From Calothrix brevissima NIES-22 (GTDB lineage Bacteria > Cyanobacteriota > Cyanobacteriia > Cyanobacteriales > Nostocaceae): 64,000 nt of DNA. The stretch spans positions 1,302,001 through 1,366,000 of the forward strand of contig NZ_AP018207.1 of assembly GCF_002367995.1 (NCBI RefSeq), read 5' to 3'. The notes below the pieces were generated by a model. It saw only the letters and a list, made by a program, of their open reading frames with translations. It was not told where the DNA came from and ran no database searches. Below, in pieces: positions 54,137 to 62,442 of this stretch (position 1 is the stretch's first letter; every line of letters starts with the position of its first letter). Made by a program: the position numbers and the translations under genes.

Positions 54137-55540
54137 TTAATCTGGTAAACCCATCACTTTGCGATAATGGGGTGCAAGTCTTTTAACGCTGGCAGATGGG
54201 CGTTGACTGTGCCATTGACTGTTGCTATATATTTCTTTGCGCAATTCATCAACGTTGACATTTATAACTTTGCCATCTGCGACAATTTGATTGCCATTTA
54301 CCCAAACACTATTAACTACATTACAAGGTCTACCTAATACTAATAAACCGATGGGATCTGTACGGGGTAATAAAGATAAATTAGTTAAATCGTAAAGTAC
54401 TAAATCGGCTTGTTTACCTACAGATAAAGTGCCGAGTTTATCACCTAAATTTAATCCCTTTGCACCTCCCAAAGCCGCCATAATGACTGCTTGTCTGGGT
54501 GTAATCCAATGCTGATAATCTAAATCTGTAATGTTGTGTAAAATCGAGCCGATTTTAATCGCTTCTAGCAAATCTTGGGAATCATTACTCGAAGCACCAT
54601 CACAACCAAAAGTTACATTTACTCCCGCTTGACGATATTTTAAAAGCGGTGCAATTCCACTACCTAAACGCAGATTACTTAAGGGGTTGTGAACAACTGT
54701 TGATTGAGTATCGGCAAGGAGCGCAATATCATTATCGCTTAACCAAACACAATGAGCCAAAGAAGTGCGATCGCTTAAATAGCCAATTCGGTGCAGATGT
54801 TCCACCGCCGAACAACCATATTTCTCTTGGGCGAGTTTTTCCTGTGCTTTAGTTTCCAGTAAATGAGAGTGACGACAAAGATTATAGCGATCGCTTAATT
54901 CAATACACCCAGTAAACAACGCATCACTACACAATTGAATACCTGTAGGCGCAACTAAAATATTTACACCCTCATCCGGGTGATGAAACTGCTTAACTAC
55001 CTCTTCTATAATGTCTAGGGTATCTTGAGTTGAGCGAAAATAAGGCTCGTGAGTTTGTTGTGATTCTCCAGATGGTATCCCAGCTGTCAAGGATTCATCT
55101 TGAATTAAAGGGGCGACAAAAGCGCGAATCCCCACTTCTTTATAAGCGCGAATAGCAGTAGCAATTGTTTCAAACTCTTGTCCGGGAATTAGCACCAAAT
55201 GATCGACAACACTTGTACCGCCAGAAAGGAGAGTTTCTACTGCTGTTCCTAATGCACTAATATAAACCTTATCTAAATCTAGAGGAGAAAAATCGTAGAG
55301 TTCCGCCAACCATAATTCTAAAGGTAAAGGTGGAATCGCTCCCCGTTGCCACATTTCCGAAGAATGGGTGTGAGCATTAACAAAGCCAGGAAGTAATAGC
55401 TTATTTGTACCATCAATTGCTGTGCCGATAACATCTAGCGTTGGGGCGATCGCAGTAATTTTACCATCCACAACCTGGACATCAACAAATGCATAAGCAT
55501 GATCGGTCGGAATCAAAACATTCTGGATAGTAAACTTCAT
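54137..55540 (-). CDS. Amidohydrolase (Trz/AtzA, SsnA-like deaminase family)
   Basis: 467-residue metal-dependent deaminase of the amidohydrolase superfamily. Features: LLPGFVNAHTHSSEMWQRG (His-x-His), CRHSHLLETKAQE with metal His, TSLAHCVWLSDNDIALL with the later His, and VTFGCDGASSNDSQDLLEAI with the catalytic Asp. The C-terminal LGTLSVGKQADLVLYDL beta domain is complete. Family substrates include 5'-methylthioadenosine, 8-oxoguanine and s-triazines; I cannot choose. It is divergent, 293 bp apart, from the cysteine hydrolase and cupin genes, which suggests one nitrogen-compound pathway. ATG at 55540. Confidence 0.9.
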   Translation of the reverse strand: MKFTIQNVLIPTDHAYAFVDVQVVDGKITAIAPTLDVIGTAIDGTNKLLLPGFVNAHTHSSEMWQRGAIPPLPLELWLAELYDFSPLDLDKVYISALGTAVETLLSGGTSVVDHLVLIPGQEFETIATAIRAYKEVGIRAFVAPLIQDESLTAGIPSGESQQTHEPYFRSTQDTLDIIEEVVKQFHHPDEGVNILVAPTGIQLCSDALFTGCIELSDRYNLCRHSHLLETKAQEKLAQEKYGCSAVEHLHRIGYLSDRTSLAHCVWLSDNDIALLADTQSTVVHNPLSNLRLGSGIAPLLKYRQAGVNVTFGCDGASSNDSQDLLEAIKIGSILHNITDLDYQHWITPRQAVIMAALGGAKGLNLGDKLGTLSVGKQADLVLYDLTNLSLLPRTDPIGLLVLGRPCNVVNSVWVNGNQIVADGKVINVNVDELRKEIYSNSQWHSQRPSASVKRLAPHYRKVMGLPD

Positions 55541-55833
55541 GAGTGCTTACAGTAACTAGTTTTTCCCTTCTCCATGAGTAGCATTTGAGTAGAAAAATTA
55601 CAAAATCTTTAAGAATTTAGAAAGTCAAGTTTTGTAACTTTTGCGTAAGTGTAGTAACTCAAGATAGTGTCTACAATGGTGAGGTACAGCCTAATTGTCA
55701 TAGCAGTAATTTAGTACTTATGCCCAGCGATCGCCCTTATCGATGTCAAGAATTTTAACCTTAATTAAGTAATCACCCGTCTCAGCGCATTTCAGGGTAC
55801 AAATTAAACAATGGTGTTGGGTTTTGCAAGTTT

Positions 55834-56613
55834 ATGAATCAGCCTTTGCGGTCATTAGGAATTGCACCAAATGCTTGGACAGTCAATCAGGCGATCGCAG
55901 ATATTACTCGTCCGCCAAAGACCCCACAAACTGCTACCTTATCTACAGAAACCAAAACCCTGCGAATTGATTGGACAAAAGCTGCCATCATTGTCATTGA
56001 TATGCAAAATGACTTTTGCCATCCCGATGGCTGGTTAGCACATATTGGTGTAGATGTTACCCCAGCACGCAAGCCAATCGCACCTTTACAAAATTTATTA
56101 CCCCACCTGCGCGGGGCTGATGTGCCGATAATTTGGCTAAATTGGGGTAATCGTCCCGATTTACTGAATATTAGTGCAGGTTTGCATCACGTTTACAACC
56201 CCACAGGCGATGGCGTCGGTTTAGGCGATCCTCTACCTAGCAATGGTGCGAAAGTACTCATGGCTGGTAGTTGGGCAGCAGCTGTAGTAGACGAACTGCA
56301 ACAATTACCGCAAGATATTTATATAGATAAATATCGCATGAGCGGCTTTTGGGATACACCCTTAGATAGCATCTTGCGTAATCTGGGCAAAACCACATTA
56401 TTTTTTGCTGGTGTCAATGCCGATCAATGTGTGATGGCGACTTTATGTGATGCCAACTTTTTAGGATATGACTGCATTTTAGTTAAAGATTGTACTGCTA
56501 CAACTTCCCCCGATTATTGTTGGTTGGCGACGTTGTACAACGTTAAACAATGCTTTGGTTTTGTAACTGGTTCCCCAGAAATTTTAACAGCATTGCAAAA
56601 TCCTAATTCTTGA
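55834..56613 (+). CDS. Isochorismatase-family cysteine hydrolase
   Basis: 259 residues. The catalytic triad of the family is visible: Asp56 in AAIIVIDMQNDF, Lys166 in IDKYRMSGFWDTPLD and Cys199 in VNADQCVMATLCDA. Relatives hydrolyse amide bonds of small carbamoyl compounds (biuret, ureidoacrylate, N-carbamoylsarcosine). An N-terminal extension of about 45 residues precedes the domain. The cupin gene begins 30 bp after its stop with a strong ribosome site, so they form an operon. Function as an amidase is inferred; the substrate is unknown. ATG at 55834. Confidence 0.9.
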   Translation: MNQPLRSLGIAPNAWTVNQAIADITRPPKTPQTATLSTETKTLRIDWTKAAIIVIDMQNDFCHPDGWLAHIGVDVTPARKPIAPLQNLLPHLRGADVPIIWLNWGNRPDLLNISAGLHHVYNPTGDGVGLGDPLPSNGAKVLMAGSWAAAVVDELQQLPQDIYIDKYRMSGFWDTPLDSILRNLGKTTLFFAGVNADQCVMATLCDANFLGYDCILVKDCTATTSPDYCWLATLYNVKQCFGFVTGSPEILTALQNPNS

Positions 56614-56642
56614 GTTTTATTAACTTCAGAGGAGATAAATTA

Positions 56643-57098
56643 ATGCACGCTACTCGTTGCGTAATTCCTGTGATTAAATCTCCCAAAGATTATCAAGTTT
56701 ACCGCATTAATCCCAATGATTCTAATCGATTAGCAATTATTTTTGATACAGCTAATGCTAACACTTCCTTAACTTGCTGCGTAGAAATTTTTGAGGTAGG
56801 CGGGCAAACTCCACCGAATCGCCATCAATGGGCGGTGGAAATGTTTTTTATCTTAAAAGGTGAAGGTATCGCTATTTGTGATGGTAAAAAAGTACCTATT
56901 AAAACCGGAGATAGTTTATTAGTACCGCCAACAGGCACCCATTTGATTAAAAATACAGGTGCAACTCGCTTGTATACATTAACAATTATGGTACCAAATG
57001 AAGATTTTTCGGAATTAATTCGTAGCGGTACGCCAATGGAGTTAGATGCAGAAGATATGACAGTTTTAGGGAGATTAGATGCTTTGATGCCATGTTAA
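56643..57098 (+). CDS. Single-domain cupin
   Basis: 151 residues from the ATG at 56643, which has AGAGGAG 9 nt upstream; the earlier in-frame TTG overlapping the previous gene is less likely. One cupin barrel: PPNRHQWAVEMFFILKGEG (first motif with His and Glu) and IKTGDSLLVPPTGTHLIKNTG (second motif with His), so a metal site is likely. It could be a metal-dependent enzyme or a small-molecule binding protein for the pathway of the preceding hydrolase. No signal peptide. Confidence 0.85.
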   Translation: MHATRCVIPVIKSPKDYQVYRINPNDSNRLAIIFDTANANTSLTCCVEIFEVGGQTPPNRHQWAVEMFFILKGEGIAICDGKKVPIKTGDSLLVPPTGTHLIKNTGATRLYTLTIMVPNEDFSELIRSGTPMELDAEDMTVLGRLDALMPC

Positions 57099-57121
57099 AT
57101 ACTTGACAGAGAATTTTATCA

Positions 57122-57191
57122 GTCAACAGTCAACAGTCAACAGTCAACAGTCAACAGTCAACAGTCAACAGTCAACAGTCAACAGTCAACA
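57122..57191 (+). repeat. Ten perfect GTCAACA heptads
   Basis: The longest uninterrupted identical run in the window, between the convergent cupin and glgB genes. Confidence 0.95.
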
Positions 57192-57240
57192 GCTATATAA
57201 CGCTAATCCCGATTCTAAAACGAAAAACTGTGCGATCGCA

Positions 57241-57270
57241 TAATTTAAAGGGTGGGACTATGCCCACCCT
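57241..57270 (-). terminator. Possible glgB terminator
   Basis: AGGGTGGG/CCCACCCT stem (57249-57256 with 57263-57270), six-base loop, directly after the glgB stop codon and followed on the minus strand by TTAAATTA. The T-run is weak. Confidence 0.5.
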
Positions 57271-57275
57271 CTTAA

Positions 57276-59570
57276 TTAAGATAAGAGTGCTTTTGCTGTC
57301 TTCTCATTATCCAACTTGAGAATTAAAACCCCCAAAGGTGGTAAACATAAATCTAGGGAATAAGGACGATTGTGCAACGACCAGTCATCAGTCCATTTAC
57401 CGCCTAAATTACCCATGTTGCTACCGCCATATTGGCGCGCATCGCTATTAAACAACTCGGTATAAAAACCTTTTTCTGGTACACCTATGCGGTAATGGGA
57501 ATGAGGCTGAGGTGTAAAGTTGCAAACCACAACCACAAAATTATCAGAATCCTTTTCCCGACGAATAAAGGAAACTACACTATGGCGGTTGTCGCTACAG
57601 TCAATCCACTCAAACCCAGGTTCAGCAAAATCTTGGGTATATAAAGCTGGTTCGCCGCGATAAAGATGGTTGAGTTCGTGGAAAAACTGCTTTAGCTGTT
57701 GATGGGCTTCATATTGCAGTAAGTGCCATTCTAAATCAGCCCAGACATTCCACTCACTCCACTGCCCAAACTCCATGCTCATAAACATGGTTTTCTTACC
57801 AGGGTGAGCAAACATATAGCTAAACAAACAACGTATATTAGCTAACTTCTGCCATGTATCCCCTGGCATTTTGCCAATCATATTACTCTTACCATGCACC
57901 ACTTCATCGTGGGATAGCGCCAGCATGAAGTTTTCGCTGTGGTTGTACCACATACTAAAGGTGATGTTGTTTTGGTGGAATTGACGGAACCAAGGGTCCA
58001 TACTGAAGTAATCCAGCATGTCGTGCATCCAACCCATATTCCACTTTAAGTTGAAACCCAAACCACCCGTGTATGTAGGCCAAGATACCATCGGCCAAGA
58101 AGTAGATTCTTCCGCAATGGAAAGCGTACCGGGAAAATAGCTGAAAATCAGATAATTTACCTGACGTAGAAAATCTGCGGCTTCTAAATTTTCTCTACCA
58201 CCGTACTGGTTAGGTAGCCATTCTCCTGGTTTACGGCAATAGTCGAGGTAGAGCATGGAAGCTACAGCATCGACGCGAATGCCGTCTATATGGTACTTAT
58301 CAAACCAAAACAGGGCATTTGCTGCCAAGAAATTACGGACTTCATGACGGGCATAATTAAATACCAGGGTTCCCCATTCTTTATGTTCGCCTTTGCGGGG
58401 GTCGGCATGTTCGTATAAATGACTACCATCAAAGAAGGCTAAACCATGTCCATCTTTGGGGAAATGTCCGGGAACCCAATCGACAATTACACCAATGCCA
58501 TTTAAGTGACATTGATCAACAAAATACATGAAATCTTCCGGAGTACCAAACCGGGAGGTAGGAGCATAATATCCGGTTACTTGATAACCCCAAGAACCAT
58601 CAAAGGGGTGTTCGGCAATGGGTAACAGTTCTATGTGAGTGTAACCCAATTCTTTAACGTAGGGTATTAATTTTTCTGCTAATTCTCGGTAAGTTAGGAA
58701 GCGCGCGCCGGGTTTGAGTTCGGAAACTATAACTACAGGTTCAGTTTCGCCATTGGGTAATTTGGCTGGTTCAGCACTAGAAGCATGTAGCCAAGAGCCG
58801 ATATGGACTTCGTAGACGGAAACAGGCTGAGTGAGAGGATCGCTATGACGCCGCTTTTCTAACCAATCTTCATCACTCCATTTATAGGTATTTAAATCGG
58901 TAACAATCGATGCAGTTTTTGGGCGTGGTTCCTGTTGAAAACCGTAGGGATCGGATTTTTCGTAAATGTGACCTTCAAAATTTTTGATTTCATATTTATA
59001 ATGCTCGCCTGCGCCTAATTCAGGAATAAACAATTCCCAAACGCCAGTAGGGCCTTTGCGCATTTGGTGTTTGCGTCCATCCCAGCTATTAAAATCGCCT
59101 AATAAAGAAACGTTACGGGCGTTGGGTGCCCAAACAGCAAAGTAGACGCCTTGAATACCGTCTACTTCTGTCAGGTGCGCTCCTAGTTTTTCATAAATTC
59201 GGTGGTGGTTACCTTCACCAAACAAATGCAAATCAAAATCTGTCAGCCGGGGAGAACGGAAGGCGTAAGGATCGTAGGTGACGCGCTCGTGATCCCCTTC
59301 TTTTATTTTTAGCTGGTAGTTTGGTAGTTCTGCTGTTTCAATCGTGCATTCAAAAAAGTGGGGATGATGCACTGTTTGCATCGGGTATTCTTTGCGTTCT
59401 TCGGGAACTACTACCGATACTGCACTTGCATTTGGTAGGTAAGCTCGCACAGCCCAGACATTTTTGCCATTTTGTTCTATAAGATGCGAACCCAGTACTT
59501 CAAAAGGATCTTGATGTTGATTCCAAACGATACGGTTAACCTGTTCAGGGGCGATCGTGGTCATGGACAT
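57276..59570 (-). CDS. glgB: 1,4-alpha-glucan branching enzyme
   Basis: Introduces alpha-1,6 branches in glycogen; cytosolic, GH13. 764 residues, full length for the long (GlgB group 1) form with an N-terminal domain, a CBM48 (VYFAVWAPNARNVSLLGDFNSWDGR) and the barrel. Catalytic segments: DGIRVDAVASMLYLDY (nucleophile Asp), IAEESTSWP (acid/base Glu) and LSHDEVVHGKSNM (transition-state Asp), and GVIVDWVPGHFPKD. The C-terminal beta domain is complete. Start at the ATG at 59570; another ATG two codons on is possible. Convergent with the cupin gene across a long heptad array. Confidence 0.97.
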   Translation of the reverse strand: MSMTTIAPEQVNRIVWNQHQDPFEVLGSHLIEQNGKNVWAVRAYLPNASAVSVVVPEERKEYPMQTVHHPHFFECTIETAELPNYQLKIKEGDHERVTYDPYAFRSPRLTDFDLHLFGEGNHHRIYEKLGAHLTEVDGIQGVYFAVWAPNARNVSLLGDFNSWDGRKHQMRKGPTGVWELFIPELGAGEHYKYEIKNFEGHIYEKSDPYGFQQEPRPKTASIVTDLNTYKWSDEDWLEKRRHSDPLTQPVSVYEVHIGSWLHASSAEPAKLPNGETEPVVIVSELKPGARFLTYRELAEKLIPYVKELGYTHIELLPIAEHPFDGSWGYQVTGYYAPTSRFGTPEDFMYFVDQCHLNGIGVIVDWVPGHFPKDGHGLAFFDGSHLYEHADPRKGEHKEWGTLVFNYARHEVRNFLAANALFWFDKYHIDGIRVDAVASMLYLDYCRKPGEWLPNQYGGRENLEAADFLRQVNYLIFSYFPGTLSIAEESTSWPMVSWPTYTGGLGFNLKWNMGWMHDMLDYFSMDPWFRQFHQNNITFSMWYNHSENFMLALSHDEVVHGKSNMIGKMPGDTWQKLANIRCLFSYMFAHPGKKTMFMSMEFGQWSEWNVWADLEWHLLQYEAHQQLKQFFHELNHLYRGEPALYTQDFAEPGFEWIDCSDNRHSVVSFIRREKDSDNFVVVVCNFTPQPHSHYRIGVPEKGFYTELFNSDARQYGGSNMGNLGGKWTDDWSLHNRPYSLDLCLPPLGVLILKLDNEKTAKALLS

Positions 59571-59853
59571 GAAAGCTACCTACGTTAAATAAAGTGATTG
59601 AGTAAACGAGTTTTCTAACTTTATATATATTCTTTACATTTATTTGCAATTTTGTCTTCACCGTTATCGTACATCAGAATTGATTCACTAATTACTGCTA
59701 GCGCCTAAGTCAAAAGTCAAAACGATCGCTCTCCCATCAACCAGTCCCTAATGACAACTGTAAGGGTGGGTTCACAGATATCCGTAAATATCCTGACGAT
59801 CGCACATCAACCCGCCCCTACTGACAACTGACTATTAATCAATCACCAATCGC

Positions 59854-60168
59854 TCAAATTCCTAAAAATGGGAATAATTGCAGCAAAGCTTTCCGGATGC
59901 GTAATAAGAAAATCTGATCCCGGATTCGGGGATCTAGTTTGGGTGGTGGGCTGACTTGTAAATTTTCTTGCAATTGTGCATATTCTGCAGCAGTTAGGGA
60001 CTTACCATCAATAGGCGATCGCGCTGCAAGTATTATCTCTGTACGGAGGATTTCTTCGGGAATATCCTCTGGTGGTGGTAACGCCCTCACCACTGTTGTT
60101 AAATGGTTGCTCAACCACAATACAATACTGATGCTGATGCTCAAAACCAAAAATCTTGTCCGCTTCAT
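59854..60168 (-). CDS. Small secreted cyanobacterial hypothetical protein
   Basis: 104 residues. The N-terminus MKRTRFLVLSISISIVLWLS is a signal peptide or anchor. The mature part has LPPPEDIPEEILRTEIILAARSPIDGKSLTAAEYAQLQ, a pattern I recognise from conserved uncharacterised cyanobacterial exported proteins, and a hydrophobic C-terminus RIRKALLQLFPFLGI. The function is unknown. ATG at 60168. The spacers on both sides are rich in hairpins. Confidence 0.72.
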   Translation of the reverse strand: MKRTRFLVLSISISIVLWLSNHLTTVVRALPPPEDIPEEILRTEIILAARSPIDGKSLTAAEYAQLQENLQVSPPPKLDPRIRDQIFLLRIRKALLQLFPFLGI

Positions 60169-60671
60169 CGTATCCTTTCAAGTTCTGAGTCCAGATTGCC
60201 ATAACCTAAGCTTAAGGCTACTAACTGCCGACCAAAGCCAAGAAAGCTCAAAATTGAAGAAGGCAGAAGGCAGAGGGCAGAGGGCAGAAGGTTTTGTTTA
60301 GAAGGGGATTCTGACCCCTCCTAAACAAGAGCCACCAAATTTTCAATTTGGTGGGGGTCTTAAACCCTTACTCCCTTCGGTCGTGGCAGAGGGCAGGAAT
60401 CAGAATTCCCTTCTGCCTTCTGCCTCCTGCCCTCTGCCTTTCTTGATAAATTTTTTTATGAGATATTGTGATGCGATCGCAGCAAAAGGACACATGGTAG
60501 CAGTCTTAGCTTCTTCACCAGTGTCCTCTTTCTTGCTGATTGGATTAAACAGTTACTTAAGCAACCTCAATTTGCATTGAGCAACACCAGAATTTGGGTA
60601 ACCTTATGTCCCCACCAAACCTACTCTCAGGAAAATGGTGAGGAATGTAGTTACTAAATTTAAATATACTA
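60169..60671. other. 503-bp spacer with repeats and hairpins
   Basis: GGCAGAGGGCAGAAGG-type purine repeats at about 60260-60290 with the complementary CTTCTGCCTTCTGCC repeats at about 60410-60440 form a long imperfect inverted repeat. Between them are GTTTAGAAGGGG/CCCCTCCTAAAC (60296-60325, one mismatch) and CCACCAAATT/AATTTGGTGG (60332-60354). No gene is supported. Confidence 0.5.
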
Positions 60672-60932
60672 CTAGGGTGTCTTTGGAGCTGGGCTAGCAG
60701 CTGGGCTAGCAGCAGGAGAAGTTTTAGTAGTACCACTAGGAGAAGTGGTAGCAGCAGGAGAAGTAGTAGCAGCAGGGGTTTTAGTAGAACCAGAGTCACT
60801 GGGTTCGCCTGTAGCAGCTGGGCTGCTGGCTGGACTGCTACCAGTACCACCAGGTTCACCACCGCCTTCACAAGCACCGAGAAATGTAGCCAGACTTAAA
60901 GCGAGAGCCAAACCAAAGATTTTTGTTTTCAT
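60672..60932 (-). CDS. Small Ser/Pro/Thr/Ala-rich lipoprotein
   Basis: 86 residues. MKTKIFGLALALSLATFLGAC is a lipoprotein signal peptide with Cys21 in the lipobox LGAC. The mature 65 residues (EGGGEPGGTGSSPASSP and following) are low complexity, made of Ser-Pro-Ala, Thr-Lys and Gly-Gly repeats, with no fold expected. It is probably a flexible envelope lipoprotein. The signal peptide, and not only the open frame, supports it as a real gene; its repeats make antisense frames open too. Confidence 0.75.
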   Translation of the reverse strand: MKTKIFGLALALSLATFLGACEGGGEPGGTGSSPASSPAATGEPSDSGSTKTPAATTSPAATTSPSGTTKTSPAASPAASPAPKTP

Positions 60933-61615
60933 AACTCCTCTTTCACCAATTGTGGCAATAACAAATTTTCGCCTGATGAATAAGATACCCTATTTATTGC
61001 TTTTTTTTAAAATACTTTGAGAGATATATATTCAAATCAATGGAAAAGATTTTTTCTTAAGTAGCATGGTTAGGCAGATCGCGGGATTTATCTTATCCTT
61101 GACTACTGAAGAATCTGCCTTAATCGCTAAACAGAAGTGTTCGCATAACTCATCTAACTCCTTGTGAGGATATAGTCGATGATTTGCTAGTAAAACCCAT
61201 GACTGACAATATTTTGCGCCGCTATCAATAACAGCGAATATTTGCCATTAAAACTTTGGCAAAAGAATTATCTAGATATCGGTGAAAGCAGATAGCCAAC
61301 ACAGTCAAAGCTTAACACCTAGTTAAAATCTGTAACTTTAGCGCAAAGCGAGCTATCATACCAAAAATCGTGATGTTTTCGCGGACACTTGTAGCTTTCT
61401 TGAGAGCATTGCCATACTTTAGAGACAATGCCCAAAGAAGGTCAAGTTGTCCAATTGCAGTTTGCAATCAGCGAGCATCGCCATATTTAAGGGATGCAAA
61501 CATTGGGGCAGCTACCTAGCAGAATATTGAAAATGAGTTTAGGGTATTATTTGCCACCTAAGCAAACACCAGACAAGCAATATACAATCTAGTTTTTCCA
61601 TATCTCAAAAAAATT
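60933..61615. other. 683-bp spacer upstream of the FtsL-like gene
   Basis: No repeats and no gene I can support. It should contain promoters for the lipoprotein (minus) and the ftsL-like/ftsI pair (plus). Confidence 0.35.
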
Positions 61616-62305
61616 ATGCCTGCGGCTCGCAAATCAGCTGTTTCTGTATCGAGTAATAATTGGTTTCGACGAGAACCTACCCTATCTTTAGGGAAAAGGC
61701 GATCGCCAAATCGAAATTCAGCCACACCAGCCTCTACACCTGCTGTTGAATCTTTACCAGTGACTAGCAGACAACGGCGTTCATCGCCAAAGTTATCTGT
61801 TTCGGCAAAAAATGGATCTGTTATTCAGCCAAAAGAGCGATCGGGTAAATCATCTGTAAATTCCCCAGAAAAAACTAATTCTGGGCAGAAAAGCCAGAAG
61901 TTAGGCTTTTTGAAGTTTCCCGTGAATAGCGATCGCGGAAATTTACCTGTATGGTTATTACGTTTTTATACAGTTCATCGTTATTCTTCAGTTGTTGCAT
62001 TTTTATTAGTCGCAGCCACCTTAGTAGTTTATGGCTGGACAGTTTATTCTCAGGATGTTTGGAGTCGGGGATACCGTCAATTACAAAATTTACAACGTCA
62101 CGAACGACAGTTGACCACAACTAATGCTGCACTCACCAACAAAATGGCTGAAGAAGCAGAACAACCAACAGCCGGATTAGCCCTACCAACTCCATCCCGC
62201 ACGATTTTTTTGCCCCCAGCATCTCATAGTCCTAATTCCCCACCAGATCAGACAACACCCAACCAAGAGATACAACAGCCAATTTCTTCACCCCTGGGAT
62301 ATTAA
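61616..62305 (+). CDS. Probable FtsL-like bitopic cell-division protein
   Basis: 229 residues with a long basic, Ser-rich cytoplasmic N-terminus (1-120), one membrane helix at about 124-145 (SSVVAFLLVAATLVVYGWTVY), then a short coiled-coil-like stretch QDVWSRGYRQLQNLQRHERQLTTTNAALTNKM, then a Pro-rich tail. This layout (basic head, single helix, short periplasmic coiled coil) and its place just before ftsI are those of FtsL in other bacteria. Sequence similarity to FtsL cannot be judged by eye, so the role is inferred from shape and position. ATG at 61616. Confidence 0.7.
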   Translation: MPAARKSAVSVSSNNWFRREPTLSLGKRRSPNRNSATPASTPAVESLPVTSRQRRSSPKLSVSAKNGSVIQPKERSGKSSVNSPEKTNSGQKSQKLGFLKFPVNSDRGNLPVWLLRFYTVHRYSSVVAFLLVAATLVVYGWTVYSQDVWSRGYRQLQNLQRHERQLTTTNAALTNKMAEEAEQPTAGLALPTPSRTIFLPPASHSPNSPPDQTTPNQEIQQPISSPLGY

Positions 62306-62442
62306 GGTTAAGAGTCAATGGTCAATGGTCAATGGTCAATGGTCAAGATTAAATTGACTTTGGATTCTGGACTATTGACTGTGGACTATTGACTCTGGAC
62401 TATTGACTCTGGACTATTGACTATTGACAATGGACAAATCCA
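62306..62442 (+). repeat. Heptad and 14-bp tandem repeats before ftsI
   Basis: Four GTCAATG units at about 62314-62341, then tandem 14-bp units of the type CTGGACTATTGACT to about 62428. They fill nearly all the 137 bp between the FtsL-like gene and ftsI. The ftsI ATG is 15 bp after the last unit. Confidence 0.85.

Noticed and set aside
57122-57191. Heptad arrays considered as a CRISPR-like or satellite structure
   Set aside because: The 7-bp units are contiguous with no spacers; they fit the known STRR class of cyanobacteria.
60383-60580. 65-codon frame in the hairpin-rich spacer
   Set aside because: It begins in low-complexity repeats and lacks a ribosome site and any motif.
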